DNA from: JADJRG01 sp964474905
GTDB taxonomy: Bacteria > Myxococcota_A > Polyangia > Nannocystales > Nannocystaceae
Reading direction: 5' to 3'
DNA length: 64,000 nt
NCBI GenBank assembly: GCA_964474905.1
Contig: CAYYUP010000010.1
Location: 57,778-121,777, forward strand
The number at the start of each line of letters is the position of its first letter. The first letter of the stretch is position 1. A program made the translations under genes and the position numbers. The notes beneath the pieces are model-generated. The model had not been told where the DNA came from. It worked only from the letters and a program-made list of their open reading frames with translations, and did no database searches. Positions 36,062 to 44,555 of this stretch are shown here, piece after piece.

Positions 36062-37545
36062 CTATACGCGAGCGCTCTCCGGTGCTCGCCACCAGACCAT
36101 CAGCTGGAGGGCCTCGGCGAGCGCAGCCGCAAGCGGAAAGGCGACAAGCCCGAGGGGACCGATGGCCAGCGCCAGCAGCAGCAAACGCGCGACGAGGCCC
36201 GCGAGATCCCAAACGATCACCGCTCGGAGCTCACCGCGGACCAATCGCTCCTGACGACCGATTGTATTCGCGAGCCGCAAGAAGGCGTAGGGCAGGCTCC
36301 AAAGCACGACCGGCCGAATACTCGCCGCGAGATCCCAGCCCAGCAGACCCTGGATGCCCGAGGCCACCGGCGACCAGCCGAGCAGGAGGCCGATCGTCGC
36401 CAAACCAAAGCAAACAGCAAGCCCCCCCAACAGCGCCCAGCGACGCATCGACAACCTCAATTTTTTTTCTTGTTCTGTGCTTTCCGGCTTTTCGAGGGTT
36501 TCGAGCTTTTCCGTCTCTCCTGTTGCCTGCTTCTTCGGCGTCGCCGCAATGCGCAGCGCGACCACGGTGACCGCCCCTGTGAGCAGCNNNNNNNNNNNNN
36601 NNNNNNNNNNNNNNNNNNNNNNNNNNNNNNNNNNNNNNNNNNNNNNNNNNNNNNNNNNNNNNNNNNNNNNNNNNNNNNNNNNNNNNNCTTCGGCGTCGCC
36701 GCAATGCGCAGCGCGACCACGGTGACCGCCCCTGTGAGCAGCATCAGTGCCGAGTTCACAAAGAGCCCAGCGTACGAGAGCACTGCGAGAGAGCCGGCGA
36801 CGAGTAGGTGCGAGAAAAGCGAGTCCACCACCCCGAGGTTGCCGTAGAGCAACGCGTCGAGGAGCAACCACAGCGGCCGCCGTCCCGCCTGCTCTTCGAG
36901 ACAGCCCGCCTCTTCGGTACTCTTGTCTCGAGCGGGTCCGGCCACCGCTGCAGGTCGACCGGTTTGACGCGGCCAGAGCATGAACACGCCGATCCCGAGC
37001 CCACACAGCAACCCGAGGCTGGGCCCAAGAGCGCCGCGATCGCTGAGCGCGAGGGTGCCAGCAATGGTTCCGAGCGCCAGCCCCCAGTCGACCCCAAAGC
37101 CGCGCAGATCACGACCGCGACGCTCCGCCAATGCCCGCAGGTGCCCCGCCCAAGCTGCGAGGAAGGCGGCCACAGCGAGCGCCGCGAGGGCCAATGCCTG
37201 CGCCGGTTCGGCAGCGGCAGCGAGCAAATCGCGGGGTCCGATCAGCGGCAGTAGAGCCACGACTCCGACGAGGCCAACGAGCGACGCAGAGCGGGCCCCC
37301 TGCCGCAAAAGTACGGCCGTGGGCACACGAGCGTCGGCCGGGATCCAACGAGCGCGGTAGACCGCCAGCGAACAGGCCCGCACCGTCGCGACCGCGACGA
37401 GACCTCGAAAAAAAATGTCCGCATCGCCGCTGGCCTGCAGATCGCGAGCGATCAACAGCTCGCGGCCAGCTCCGAGCAAAAGCGTGACCAGGGAGAGCGC
37501 CCCCATGTCACGGAGGGTCGCGCGGTTGCTCCGAACCCCCGCCAC
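36062..37545 (-). CDS. Flippase-like polytopic membrane protein (MurJ/MviN or Wzx type), interrupted by an assembly gap
   Basis: Removing the N run and one copy of the 55-base repeat that flanks it joins the two halves into one frame of 442 residues. The protein has about 12 hydrophobic segments (for example ALSLVTLLLGAGRELLIARDL, LLAAAAEPAQALALAALAVAAFLAAW, YAGLFVNSALMLLTGAVTVVALRIA) and a charged cytosolic loop of about 30 residues rich in Lys and Glu after ATPKK. The start MAGVRSNRATLRDMGALSLV is typical of lipid-linked oligosaccharide flippases, but sequence identity is too weak to choose MurJ or Wzx. Methyltransferase genes sit on both sides, in line with surface glycan export. Confidence 0.7.
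36533..36587. repeat. First copy of a 55-base direct repeat flanking an N run
   Basis: The 55 bases before the gap are identical to those at 36688-36742 after it. The unit begins cttcggcgtcgccgc and ends ctgtgagcagc. It is best explained as a contig overlap and not a genomic repeat. Confidence 0.9.
36588..36687. other. Assembly gap of 100 N between overlapping contigs
   Basis: Exactly 100 N. Both flanks carry the same 55 bases. Deleting 155 bases makes one continuous open reading frame for the flippase-like gene. Confidence 0.95.
36688..36742. repeat. Second copy of the 55-base repeat flanking the gap
   Basis: Identical over 55 bases to 36533-36587; see that entry. Confidence 0.9.
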
Positions 37546-37548
37546 AGC

Positions 37549-38490
37549 TCAGCCCCCGGCGGCGCCCTTGGTCGCCCGGATCAAAAGGCCTAGGCCTAAG
37601 CGACGACCAAAGCGGCGGATCAGCGCCCTGGGATAGAGCCCCCAGAGCAGCCGATAGAGCGGCCCTTGATAGCGCTTTGAGGGACGCATCGCCAGCAAAT
37701 CGCCGGCGAGCAGGGCAGTGTCGATCTCGACCTCGGCAAAGGCTGCAAAAAGACCTCGAGCCTCTGCGAGCGTATAGGCCTTGGTCCCGGGACTTTCGAG
37801 GTGCCGGAAGATCGCCCGCCGCGGTCCCACCCATGGACGAAGCCGACCGAGCGAGTGCACACCCCAGAGGAGAAAACCTGTCCATGAGGGCACGTGATAG
37901 ATCATCACTCGAGCCTCGCCGCCCGGACGCAGTACTCGGAGGATCTCCGCGATCGCGGCCGCGGTATTCGGCGAGTGATGGATCACCCCGTAGGAATAAA
38001 CGAGGTCGAAGGTCGCGTCCGCAAAGGGCAGATGCTCGGCATCCGCAACCTGCAATCGGCGATGCTCTGCACTGGCCTCGTCACCGGGCAAAGCCGCGGC
38101 AAGAAACGCAGCGACAGGCCCCGCGCTCGTGTCCTCGCCGGCCGCCTCGGCAGCGAGGCGCTCGCGGGTCAACGCCAGGCTCTCCGCGCTGAGGTCGATG
38201 CCCCAAGCCTCGGCGCCCTGCCGCAACCACTGGATAAAATCTGTACCCGCTCCAACGCCGATCTCGAGCACCTTAAGACCCTCGGCCGAGGCAAAATCCG
38301 CGAAGCCCGGGATATGCACGTCCACCCGGTAGCGCTCGCGCTCCTGCTGACGAAAGGCCTCGCGGAGATCATCGCCACGGAGCCCACGGGTGCCACAGGG
38401 CTCGCGATCCCAATGCGCTCGCACGCGGCGCTTGAGCTCCTCGGGGTCTTCAGATCCCGCCAATTCCGCAAGGTCGTCGGGTTTGGCCAC
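37549..38490 (-). CDS. Class I SAM-dependent methyltransferase
   Basis: 313 residues from GTG 38490, which has AGGA at a fitting distance. A longer open frame extends upstream but runs into the divergent asnB gene and looks unlike a protein. SAM motif I is LKVLEIGVGAGTDFIQWLRQGAEAWGIDLS, the next core strand is FDLVYSYGVIHHSPNTAAAIAEILRVLRPGGEARVMIYH. About 100 C-terminal residues with aromatic and basic character follow. It resembles UbiE-type enzymes that act on lipids or sugars. It is three bases upstream of the flippase-like gene and divergent from asnB. Confidence 0.87.
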   Translation of the reverse strand: MAKPDDLAELAGSEDPEELKRRVRAHWDREPCGTRGLRGDDLREAFRQQERERYRVDVHIPGFADFASAEGLKVLEIGVGAGTDFIQWLRQGAEAWGIDLSAESLALTRERLAAEAAGEDTSAGPVAAFLAAALPGDEASAEHRRLQVADAEHLPFADATFDLVYSYGVIHHSPNTAAAIAEILRVLRPGGEARVMIYHVPSWTGFLLWGVHSLGRLRPWVGPRRAIFRHLESPGTKAYTLAEARGLFAAFAEVEIDTALLAGDLLAMRPSKRYQGPLYRLLWGLYPRALIRRFGRRLGLGLLIRATKGAAGG

Positions 38491-38586
38491 TGCGCGGCAT
38501 CCTAGCTCGGGCGCCGGGGCATTGGACAGATCTTGACGAGGAGCGGAGCACGCCCGGCCCTCGCTACCCCTGATAGACTGCCCGCG

Positions 38587-40548
38587 ATGTGCGGAATTGC
38601 CGGGATCGTCGGCGATGGGAATCGCGAACTCTGCCTGGCGATGACCCGAGCCCTCGCCCACCGCGGCCCGGATAGCGAGGGCATCTTCGTCGACGACGGC
38701 GGCCAAACCGAAGGCAATCCCACGCGGCCAAACCTCGCGAGCGAACGCGGCTTTGCGGCGCTCGGCCACCGACGGCTAGCGATCATCGGCCTCGACGGCG
38801 GCGCCCAACCGATGTGCTCCCAAAGCGGTCGATTTGTCATCACCTACAACGGCGAACTCTACAACTACCGCGAGATCCGGGCCGAGCTACAGGCCCTCGG
38901 CGTGCGCATCGGCGATACCTCCGATACCTCCGACACCGCGGTCATGCTCGCCGCGTTCGAGCGTTGGGGCATCGCCGCCGCCGAGCGATTCGTCGGCATG
39001 TACGCCCTGGGCCTCTGGGATCGTCAGCAACAACGGCTCACGCTGCTCCGCGATCGCGTCGGTATCAAGCCGCTCTACTACGCGATCTTGCCCCGCGGCC
39101 CCCGCGGAGATGGCCCCCCGAGCCTGGCCTTCGCCTCCGAGCCAAAGTCCCTGCTGACGCTGCCAGCCGTCGATCGCGAACTCTCGGCAACGGCCCTCGA
39201 CGCCTACCTCGGGCTCTTTTACGTGCCGCCGCCGCTGTCGATCTTCCGCGGCATCGCCCAGCTACCACCCGGCCACAGTCTGACATGGCATAAGGGACAG
39301 GTATCTGTCGAGCGCACTTGGGACGCCGAGCCAGCACCTGAGCCGGGCCGCTCGCACCACGAATGGGCCGAGATCGTCGCGCCGATCCTCGAGCGATCGA
39401 TCCGCGACCGATTAGTCGCGGATGTGCCAGTCGGCGCATTTCTCTCTGGAGGCGTCGACTCGTCGACGATCGTCGCCTTGATGGCCGCCCAGCAGAGCCG
39501 ACCGCTGACCACCGTTTGCGTCGGCTACGACGTCGACGGTGCGAGCTACGACGAGCGAGCCTTCGCCCGACGCATCGCCGAGGTATTCGCCACCGATCAC
39601 CACGAGCTGGTGCTCGACGTCAGCATCCTCGACGATCTAGAGGCACTGGTCCGCGGCTTTGACGAGCCCTTCGGCTCCTGGGCTGCGCTCCTCAGCTGGC
39701 ACCTCTGTCGCTTCACCCGCGGGCACGTCAAGGTCGCGGTCGCCGGCGACGGCGGCGACGAGGTGTTCGGTGGCTACCCGCGCTACCGCGGCATGCTGCT
39801 CTCGGGCATCGCCAGCCACTCGCCCGACTGGGGCCTCGCGCTCGCCGGCCGAGCACTCGCGGCCAGCGGCGAAGCGACTGTCGCCCGCTCCTATCGACGC
39901 TGGGCGCGGAGCTTCATCGACGGCTGCCGCTCGCCGGCCGCAGAGCGCTACGCAGGCTGGGTCGGCTACTTCACGGCCGCCCTGCGCGACCAACTCTTGA
40001 CATCAAATTTTCGCGCCCGGGTGCGCGCGGAAGGCCGCGTCTCCCCGATCGAAAATGCCTTTGAGCGACCGCTGAGGGGTGACCTGGTCGCCCGATCGAC
40101 CTACGCCGATCTCCACGGTTTCCTCCCCGAGAACGTGCTCCGCAGCTCCGATCGCATGAGCATGGCCCACGGTCTCGAGGTCCGGGTTCCGCTCTGCGAT
40201 CACCGCTTGGTCGAGGTAATGGCGCGGGTGCCATCGCGGCATAAAGTGGGGGCGCTGGCGAGCAAGCGGCTGCTCAAAACCATCGTCGGCAAACGTCTGC
40301 CGCGCGAGGTCACCAGGCGGCGCAAGCTCGGCTTTAACGCCCCCTTCGGCGCCTGGATGAAACGCCCCGCGAACGCCGAGCGAATCCGACAGACCTGGCT
40401 AAACCCGCAATCGATCGCAGCTCGCGGCATCCTCAATCCGCCGGCGGTCGAGCGCCTCTGGCACGAGCACCAACACGGTTCCCGTGATCACGGACCGGTG
40501 CTCTGGGCGCTGATCGTGCTCGAGACCTGGTTGCGCCTCTATTCGTAG
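38587..40548 (+). CDS. asnB: Asparagine synthetase, glutamine-hydrolysing
   Basis: 653 residues from ATG 38587, which makes Cys2 the N-terminal nucleophile (MCGIAGIVG). The glutaminase domain shows LAHRGPDSEG, LGHRRLAIIGLDGGAQPM and ITYNGELYNYREIRAELQ. The synthetase domain has the P-loop GAFLSGGVDSSTIVALMAAQ and the later VAGDGGDEVFGGYPRYRG and SSDRMSMAHGLEVRVPLCDH. It makes asparagine from aspartate with glutamine nitrogen and ATP, or acts as an amidotransferase in surface-glycan clusters, which the neighbouring methyltransferases and flippase would favour. The next gene starts four bases after its stop. Confidence 0.95.
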   Translation: MCGIAGIVGDGNRELCLAMTRALAHRGPDSEGIFVDDGGQTEGNPTRPNLASERGFAALGHRRLAIIGLDGGAQPMCSQSGRFVITYNGELYNYREIRAELQALGVRIGDTSDTSDTAVMLAAFERWGIAAAERFVGMYALGLWDRQQQRLTLLRDRVGIKPLYYAILPRGPRGDGPPSLAFASEPKSLLTLPAVDRELSATALDAYLGLFYVPPPLSIFRGIAQLPPGHSLTWHKGQVSVERTWDAEPAPEPGRSHHEWAEIVAPILERSIRDRLVADVPVGAFLSGGVDSSTIVALMAAQQSRPLTTVCVGYDVDGASYDERAFARRIAEVFATDHHELVLDVSILDDLEALVRGFDEPFGSWAALLSWHLCRFTRGHVKVAVAGDGGDEVFGGYPRYRGMLLSGIASHSPDWGLALAGRALAASGEATVARSYRRWARSFIDGCRSPAAERYAGWVGYFTAALRDQLLTSNFRARVRAEGRVSPIENAFERPLRGDLVARSTYADLHGFLPENVLRSSDRMSMAHGLEVRVPLCDHRLVEVMARVPSRHKVGALASKRLLKTIVGKRLPREVTRRRKLGFNAPFGAWMKRPANAERIRQTWLNPQSIAARGILNPPAVERLWHEHQHGSRDHGPVLWALIVLETWLRLYS

Positions 40549-40552
40549 ATAG

Positions 40553-41881
40553 ATGGGTCTATCGACCTTCCTGCTACACTCGCGACCGGTGCTACATCGC
40601 GATCATCTCCGCCGATCCTGCGTCCCTCTGCTCTGGGCGATCGCAGGCATCTGCACACTCTCCTGTACGCAACCGACCGCGACGACTGACACCGCGCAAG
40701 ACACAGGTGCGAACACAACGACATCGACGTCTGGCACTGCGACAGAGACCGGCTCATCAACATCGACAAACACATCGACAAACACATCGACAAACACATC
40801 GACAAACACATCGACAAACACATCACAGGGCAGTGGCGAGTCTTCATCCGGCGAAAACGATGCCTGCAGCGCTGACATCGACTCGATCTGGGTATCGATC
40901 TTTCGCGACGGCTGCACCGTCAGCGATTGTCACGACGCGGTCGATCCTGCGGCCGGCCTCAACCTGGTCTCTCCGGGCGTCGAAGATCGCCTGGTCGGCG
41001 TCGCGGCGCAGGGCTGCGCCGACTGGCTGCTGGTCTCTCCGGGCTCCCCCAAAGAGTCGCTCCTCTACACCAAAGTCGCCGGGCCCGTGCCCTGCGGCGC
41101 GCTGATGCCGATCCGTGACCAAGCTCTGAGTTCCGAAGATCTCGCCTGCATCGCCAGTTGGATCGAGGGCGCCATGCCCTCCTGCGAGACCTGCGGTGGG
41201 GTTGCATGCGTCGACCTAAAATACGATCCCGAGCACTGCGGCGACTGTGAGACGAGCTGCCCCCTGGGCGCGACCTGCAACTTTAATAAGTGCACCTGCC
41301 CCAGCGAACAGATCGCCTGCGACGGCGCCTGCATCGATACAGATACCGACAAAAACAATTGCGGGAGCTGCGGGAATACATGCCTCAAAGACCATGTTTG
41401 CGCAGCGGGCGAGTGTTCGATCTCTTGCGGCGACCTCGCGGCCTGCGACGACCTCTGCGTCGATCTCGACAACGACCCGCTGCATTGCGGCAGCTGCGAA
41501 AACAGCTGCGCCCCGGGCACGACCTGCACAACAGGCGCCTGCGAGTGCGACGGCGATGTTGTCTCGTTCGCCGCCGACATCGCGCCGCTGCTCGCTGATC
41601 ACTGTGCCTCGAGCGAATGCCACGGCGCGCCCAAGATCGAATCGCAGCTCGACCTCTCCCCCATCAACTCCTGGGCCGAAACGGTGAACGTCGGCTCCGT
41701 CGACTGCGTTGGCCGCGATCTGATCGTGCCCTTTGATGTCGACAAGAGCCACCTCATCAACAAGCTGCGCGGCGTCGACACCTGCGCCGGCACAACAATG
41801 CCCAAGGAGGCGCCCCCCCTCGCAGACCAAGACATCGCCCTCGTCACCGCCTGGGTCTGCGGCGGCGCCCTCAACGACTGA
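40553..41881 (+). CDS. Cys-rich lipoprotein with two CX4CH motifs
   Basis: 442 residues. A hydrophobic segment ending ICTLSC suggests lipidation near Cys38; the first 20 residues may not be translated. A Ser/Thr/Asn stalk contains a five-copy 12-base repeat. Residues about 105-210 and 335-442 look like two related c-type-cytochrome-like modules, each with CX4CH (CTVSDCH and CASSECH), followed by segments such as MPIRDQALSSEDLACIASWIEGAM and MPKEAPPLADQDIALVTAWVCGGAL that resemble the distal Met region. Between them are Cys-rich repeats of the form DxxHCGxCxxxC. CX4CH can bind heme in some cytochromes, but heme binding here is unproven. Confidence 0.82.
   Translation: MGLSTFLLHSRPVLHRDHLRRSCVPLLWAIAGICTLSCTQPTATTDTAQDTGANTTTSTSGTATETGSSTSTNTSTNTSTNTSTNTSTNTSQGSGESSSGENDACSADIDSIWVSIFRDGCTVSDCHDAVDPAAGLNLVSPGVEDRLVGVAAQGCADWLLVSPGSPKESLLYTKVAGPVPCGALMPIRDQALSSEDLACIASWIEGAMPSCETCGGVACVDLKYDPEHCGDCETSCPLGATCNFNKCTCPSEQIACDGACIDTDTDKNNCGSCGNTCLKDHVCAAGECSISCGDLAACDDLCVDLDNDPLHCGSCENSCAPGTTCTTGACECDGDVVSFAADIAPLLADHCASSECHGAPKIESQLDLSPINSWAETVNVGSVDCVGRDLIVPFDVDKSHLINKLRGVDTCAGTTMPKEAPPLADQDIALVTAWVCGGALND
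40760..40819 (+). repeat. Five perfect copies of a 12-base repeat encoding Thr-Ser-Thr-Asn
   Basis: The unit acatcgacaaac is repeated five times without mismatch in the stalk of the Cys-rich lipoprotein. The unit keeps frame, so slippage would change stalk length only. Confidence 0.92.
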
Positions 41882-41995
41882 CATCGTGCCGCTTGGGGCG
41901 ATCGGGCATCGCAGGCCCGCCCGAAAACGGTGAGGTCGCCCCGCCAGCGCGAAGCGACCTCTCGTAGATCTCGAGGACACCTGAGCGCCGCCAGC

Positions 41996-43687
41996 TCAGC
42001 CTACGATGTTTGGACAGGCATCCTCCGCGTGGGGCTCGACACTGCAGACCGCATCGATCTTGGCGCCCGAGGGCGGCGGTGCGCTGCGAACGATCTTGAG
42101 CTCGGCGTTGCCCTGGTCGGCGCAATAGGTCTTCCCGGTCTCCTCATCGATGCTCATGTCATCGAGGGACTCGGCGCTCTGCCCCCCTTGATCGACAAGA
42201 AAGGCGTAACAAACGTTCTCTCCTGCGGGCACAACCCACTCCCCCGCCTCGGCGCGACAGGGCTGAAGGTTTGTCTTCTCGCCGTCGGCGGTCGTCTGCG
42301 TGAACGTGCAGCGAGGCTCCAACAGATCGGTCTGCGGATCGGTATCGAGAAGGCATCCGCTGAAACAGGCGGGCCGCAGCTGCGCCTTGATCTGGGCGCC
42401 GATATCCGCCAGCGGCCCCGAGTAGTCGTCCTGACAGATCGAGTAAAGACCAGCGCCACCTTCGGCATCGATCGGGAAGGCGCTCGCGAGTTCACGCAGA
42501 CGCACAGGCGGCCGCGCCACACTGTCATTGCTCGGGTCCCCATCATCGAGGTTGAACGAGCAACCAGCACCGATGCCAAACTCGTTTTGTTCTGCAGGAT
42601 CTGAACTCTGCGCGTAAGGAATGGGCGCTCCCTCGCCGTAGCCCACGGGTACCCCAGCGATCGCCGCGACCATCACCTTCCGTCCTTCGTTGAGCTCCTG
42701 GATCTCTGTAAGCAGATCGACATAGCGGGCCAGCGGCAGCATGACGGCGTCGTTCTCGGTCGCCGCAGCGCCGCCGTCGATCCCGTAATCGGCGGGTTCA
42801 CAGCCCTCGTACACCGGCCCCGGCCCCTGGCATTTCGTGCCTGCGTTCCAGCAGACCGCGCTCGTCGGGATCTGCCCTTCGGGGTCGCTCCAGAAGGTCG
42901 TATTGTCCTGAAAGATTTCGGTGAAATCGGGATTGAACGAGCAATCGACCTCGTCGGTAATAAAGATGACCGCCAGATGAGCATTCTCCCGAAGAAAGCC
43001 GAAATTCGCGGATTCTGAGTCATCAGCCCCCAGCAGTGCCCTGTACATCGACTCGAGAGGCGCCTCAAAGCCGCTGCCGTTGATGCCCTGGGGACCGAAG
43101 CACTGGAAGGCCTGGGCGAGGCTCACGTCAGCACTGAGATTGGTGCCGCCGTCGATATTCTCCAACCATCTTCGGGGCAGGAGTTCCTCACTCTCGAGCT
43201 TGCCCGCTGATGGCCGCAGGGCGATCTCTTCGTTGGTCAGGGTGCAATGATCGCTGCAGGCAAACTCGGCGTTGAAGTCACCGAAGATAAAATCGCCGCC
43301 GCTGACCCCATCGGGGCTGAGCCGATCGAGGCACGAGCTGAGCCGGAGTTCTCCGCCCTCGAAGACAGCTTTTGGGTAGCGCGGGTTGCCGTTATCTGTA
43401 GTGATGATCCCGATCCGGTAGTTCGCGTCGACAGCGTCGAGCTCGTCGATGAATGCCTCGAAGTTCGCAGCGAGCAACGCCTGCTCCTCGGCCATCGAAC
43501 CCGAGTTGTCGATCACGAAGAGCACGTCGACCTCGCGATTTCCCTCGATCGTGACCGGCCCAGGACGCTCGATAACGCCCTCATACTCAACCTCCTTCAA
43601 CGGATGCTCGAGGCAGCCAGTGAGGCCTGCAGCGGCGAAGGTGAGCAGGCTGGAAGTCAACAGAGTGGTCATCTTAGAGTGGAGCAT
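41996..43687 (-). CDS. von Willebrand factor A-domain lipoprotein
   Basis: 563 residues with a lipoprotein leader (LLTFAAAGLTGC, Cys25). The VWA domain starts at VDVLFVIDNSGSMAEEQALLAANFEAFIDEL, with the metal-ion-dependent adhesion motif DNSGS. Further landmarks are RIGIITTDNGNP and HLAVIFITDEVDCSF. More than 15 Cys residues in the second half suggest disulfides. Proteins of this type are common, and often multicopy, in myxobacterial outer envelopes. It is transcribed away from the sulfur cluster, across a long region with no recognised gene. Confidence 0.88.
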   Translation of the reverse strand: MLHSKMTTLLTSSLLTFAAAGLTGCLEHPLKEVEYEGVIERPGPVTIEGNREVDVLFVIDNSGSMAEEQALLAANFEAFIDELDAVDANYRIGIITTDNGNPRYPKAVFEGGELRLSSCLDRLSPDGVSGGDFIFGDFNAEFACSDHCTLTNEEIALRPSAGKLESEELLPRRWLENIDGGTNLSADVSLAQAFQCFGPQGINGSGFEAPLESMYRALLGADDSESANFGFLRENAHLAVIFITDEVDCSFNPDFTEIFQDNTTFWSDPEGQIPTSAVCWNAGTKCQGPGPVYEGCEPADYGIDGGAAATENDAVMLPLARYVDLLTEIQELNEGRKVMVAAIAGVPVGYGEGAPIPYAQSSDPAEQNEFGIGAGCSFNLDDGDPSNDSVARPPVRLRELASAFPIDAEGGAGLYSICQDDYSGPLADIGAQIKAQLRPACFSGCLLDTDPQTDLLEPRCTFTQTTADGEKTNLQPCRAEAGEWVVPAGENVCYAFLVDQGGQSAESLDDMSIDEETGKTYCADQGNAELKIVRSAPPPSGAKIDAVCSVEPHAEDACPNIVG

Positions 43688-44555
43688 GGCGGGTTCCTGG
43701 AAGCCTTGAGTGGCTCACCTGGACATATTGCAAGCGCTGGTTCAAACTTCACTAGTGTATTATTACAACTACTTATCGAAGCATCTTGCATCTGAGGCCT
43801 GCCAACCCCAGTTGAAGTGCCAACGAACATGCCAACTAAGTTGTCAACTTCTGTCGTTCTCGCCCTGAGCTGAACCAGGTCCCCAAGATCGCCTCCCGGG
43901 CGTTATCCAGAAGCACGAAGAGTCCCCCGAGCCCTGGGCCCAACGACCAGACGGCACCGCACAGGATCGACCTGGTCTTGGAGACCCCTACACTGCGACC
44001 CCTTCGTTGATCGCGAGCCAAGCCGGCGATGCGATCAGGCGAGCTGCGCACAGGAGAGTCTGCCGGAGTCTGCCGGAGGCCGCCGACTTCCTCATCCGCT
44101 TGAGCTGTCGCCGAATCAGGCTGGCGACCAGACCTACCTGCGCGGCGACTGCTTGCCGCCAGCTCATCGAGCACCTCATTATGCAGACCGTCGACCGCAC
44201 CTTCACACCGACCCCCGCATCCGCCGGCTCCGCAACGCCATCGCTGTCTAGAGAGTGAGCCCTTGCACACGGCCCTCCGCTACAAATTCGACCTTCCCAT
44301 GATATTGTGCAGAACACTCATCATCGAGAATGACTCATTATAGCCGCCGCAAAGGGTCGCTAAACCCACACGACGGCAAATGCATCTACGTCGCAGTGCT
44401 CCTACAGTGAAACCATGGACCTGGACGATGAGCCATGCTCCCCAAGCAAGAGCTTGGGTCGAGTACTCGGGCGTTGACGACGAACAACAATCCACGGCCA
44501 AACGCGACTAACGCATACGGTCCGTGAAACCTGGAAAAGGTACAGGAAGTCAATC
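43688..44555. other. 868-base region without a recognised gene, partly AT-richer
   Basis: Both ends (about 43730-43860 and 44280-44555) are visibly richer in A and T than the rest of the window, while the middle is GC-rich with open frames on both strands that match nothing I know. It separates the VWA lipoprotein gene from the sulfur cluster and should contain the promoter of the latter. The last 20 bases include AGGAAG, which serves the first cluster gene. Confidence 0.55.

Noticed and set aside
36533..36742. Genuine 55-base tandem duplication
   Set aside because: The copies are identical, exactly 55 bases, flank a placeholder gap, recur at another gap, and their collapse restores the reading frame.
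43836..44270. A 144-residue minus-strand open frame upstream of the sulfur cluster
   Set aside because: Composition looks non-coding, no motif is recognisable, and overlapping frames exist on the other strand.
44007..44317. Transposase remnant
   Set aside because: Short frames on both strands show no DDE or HUH motif and no inverted repeats were found.
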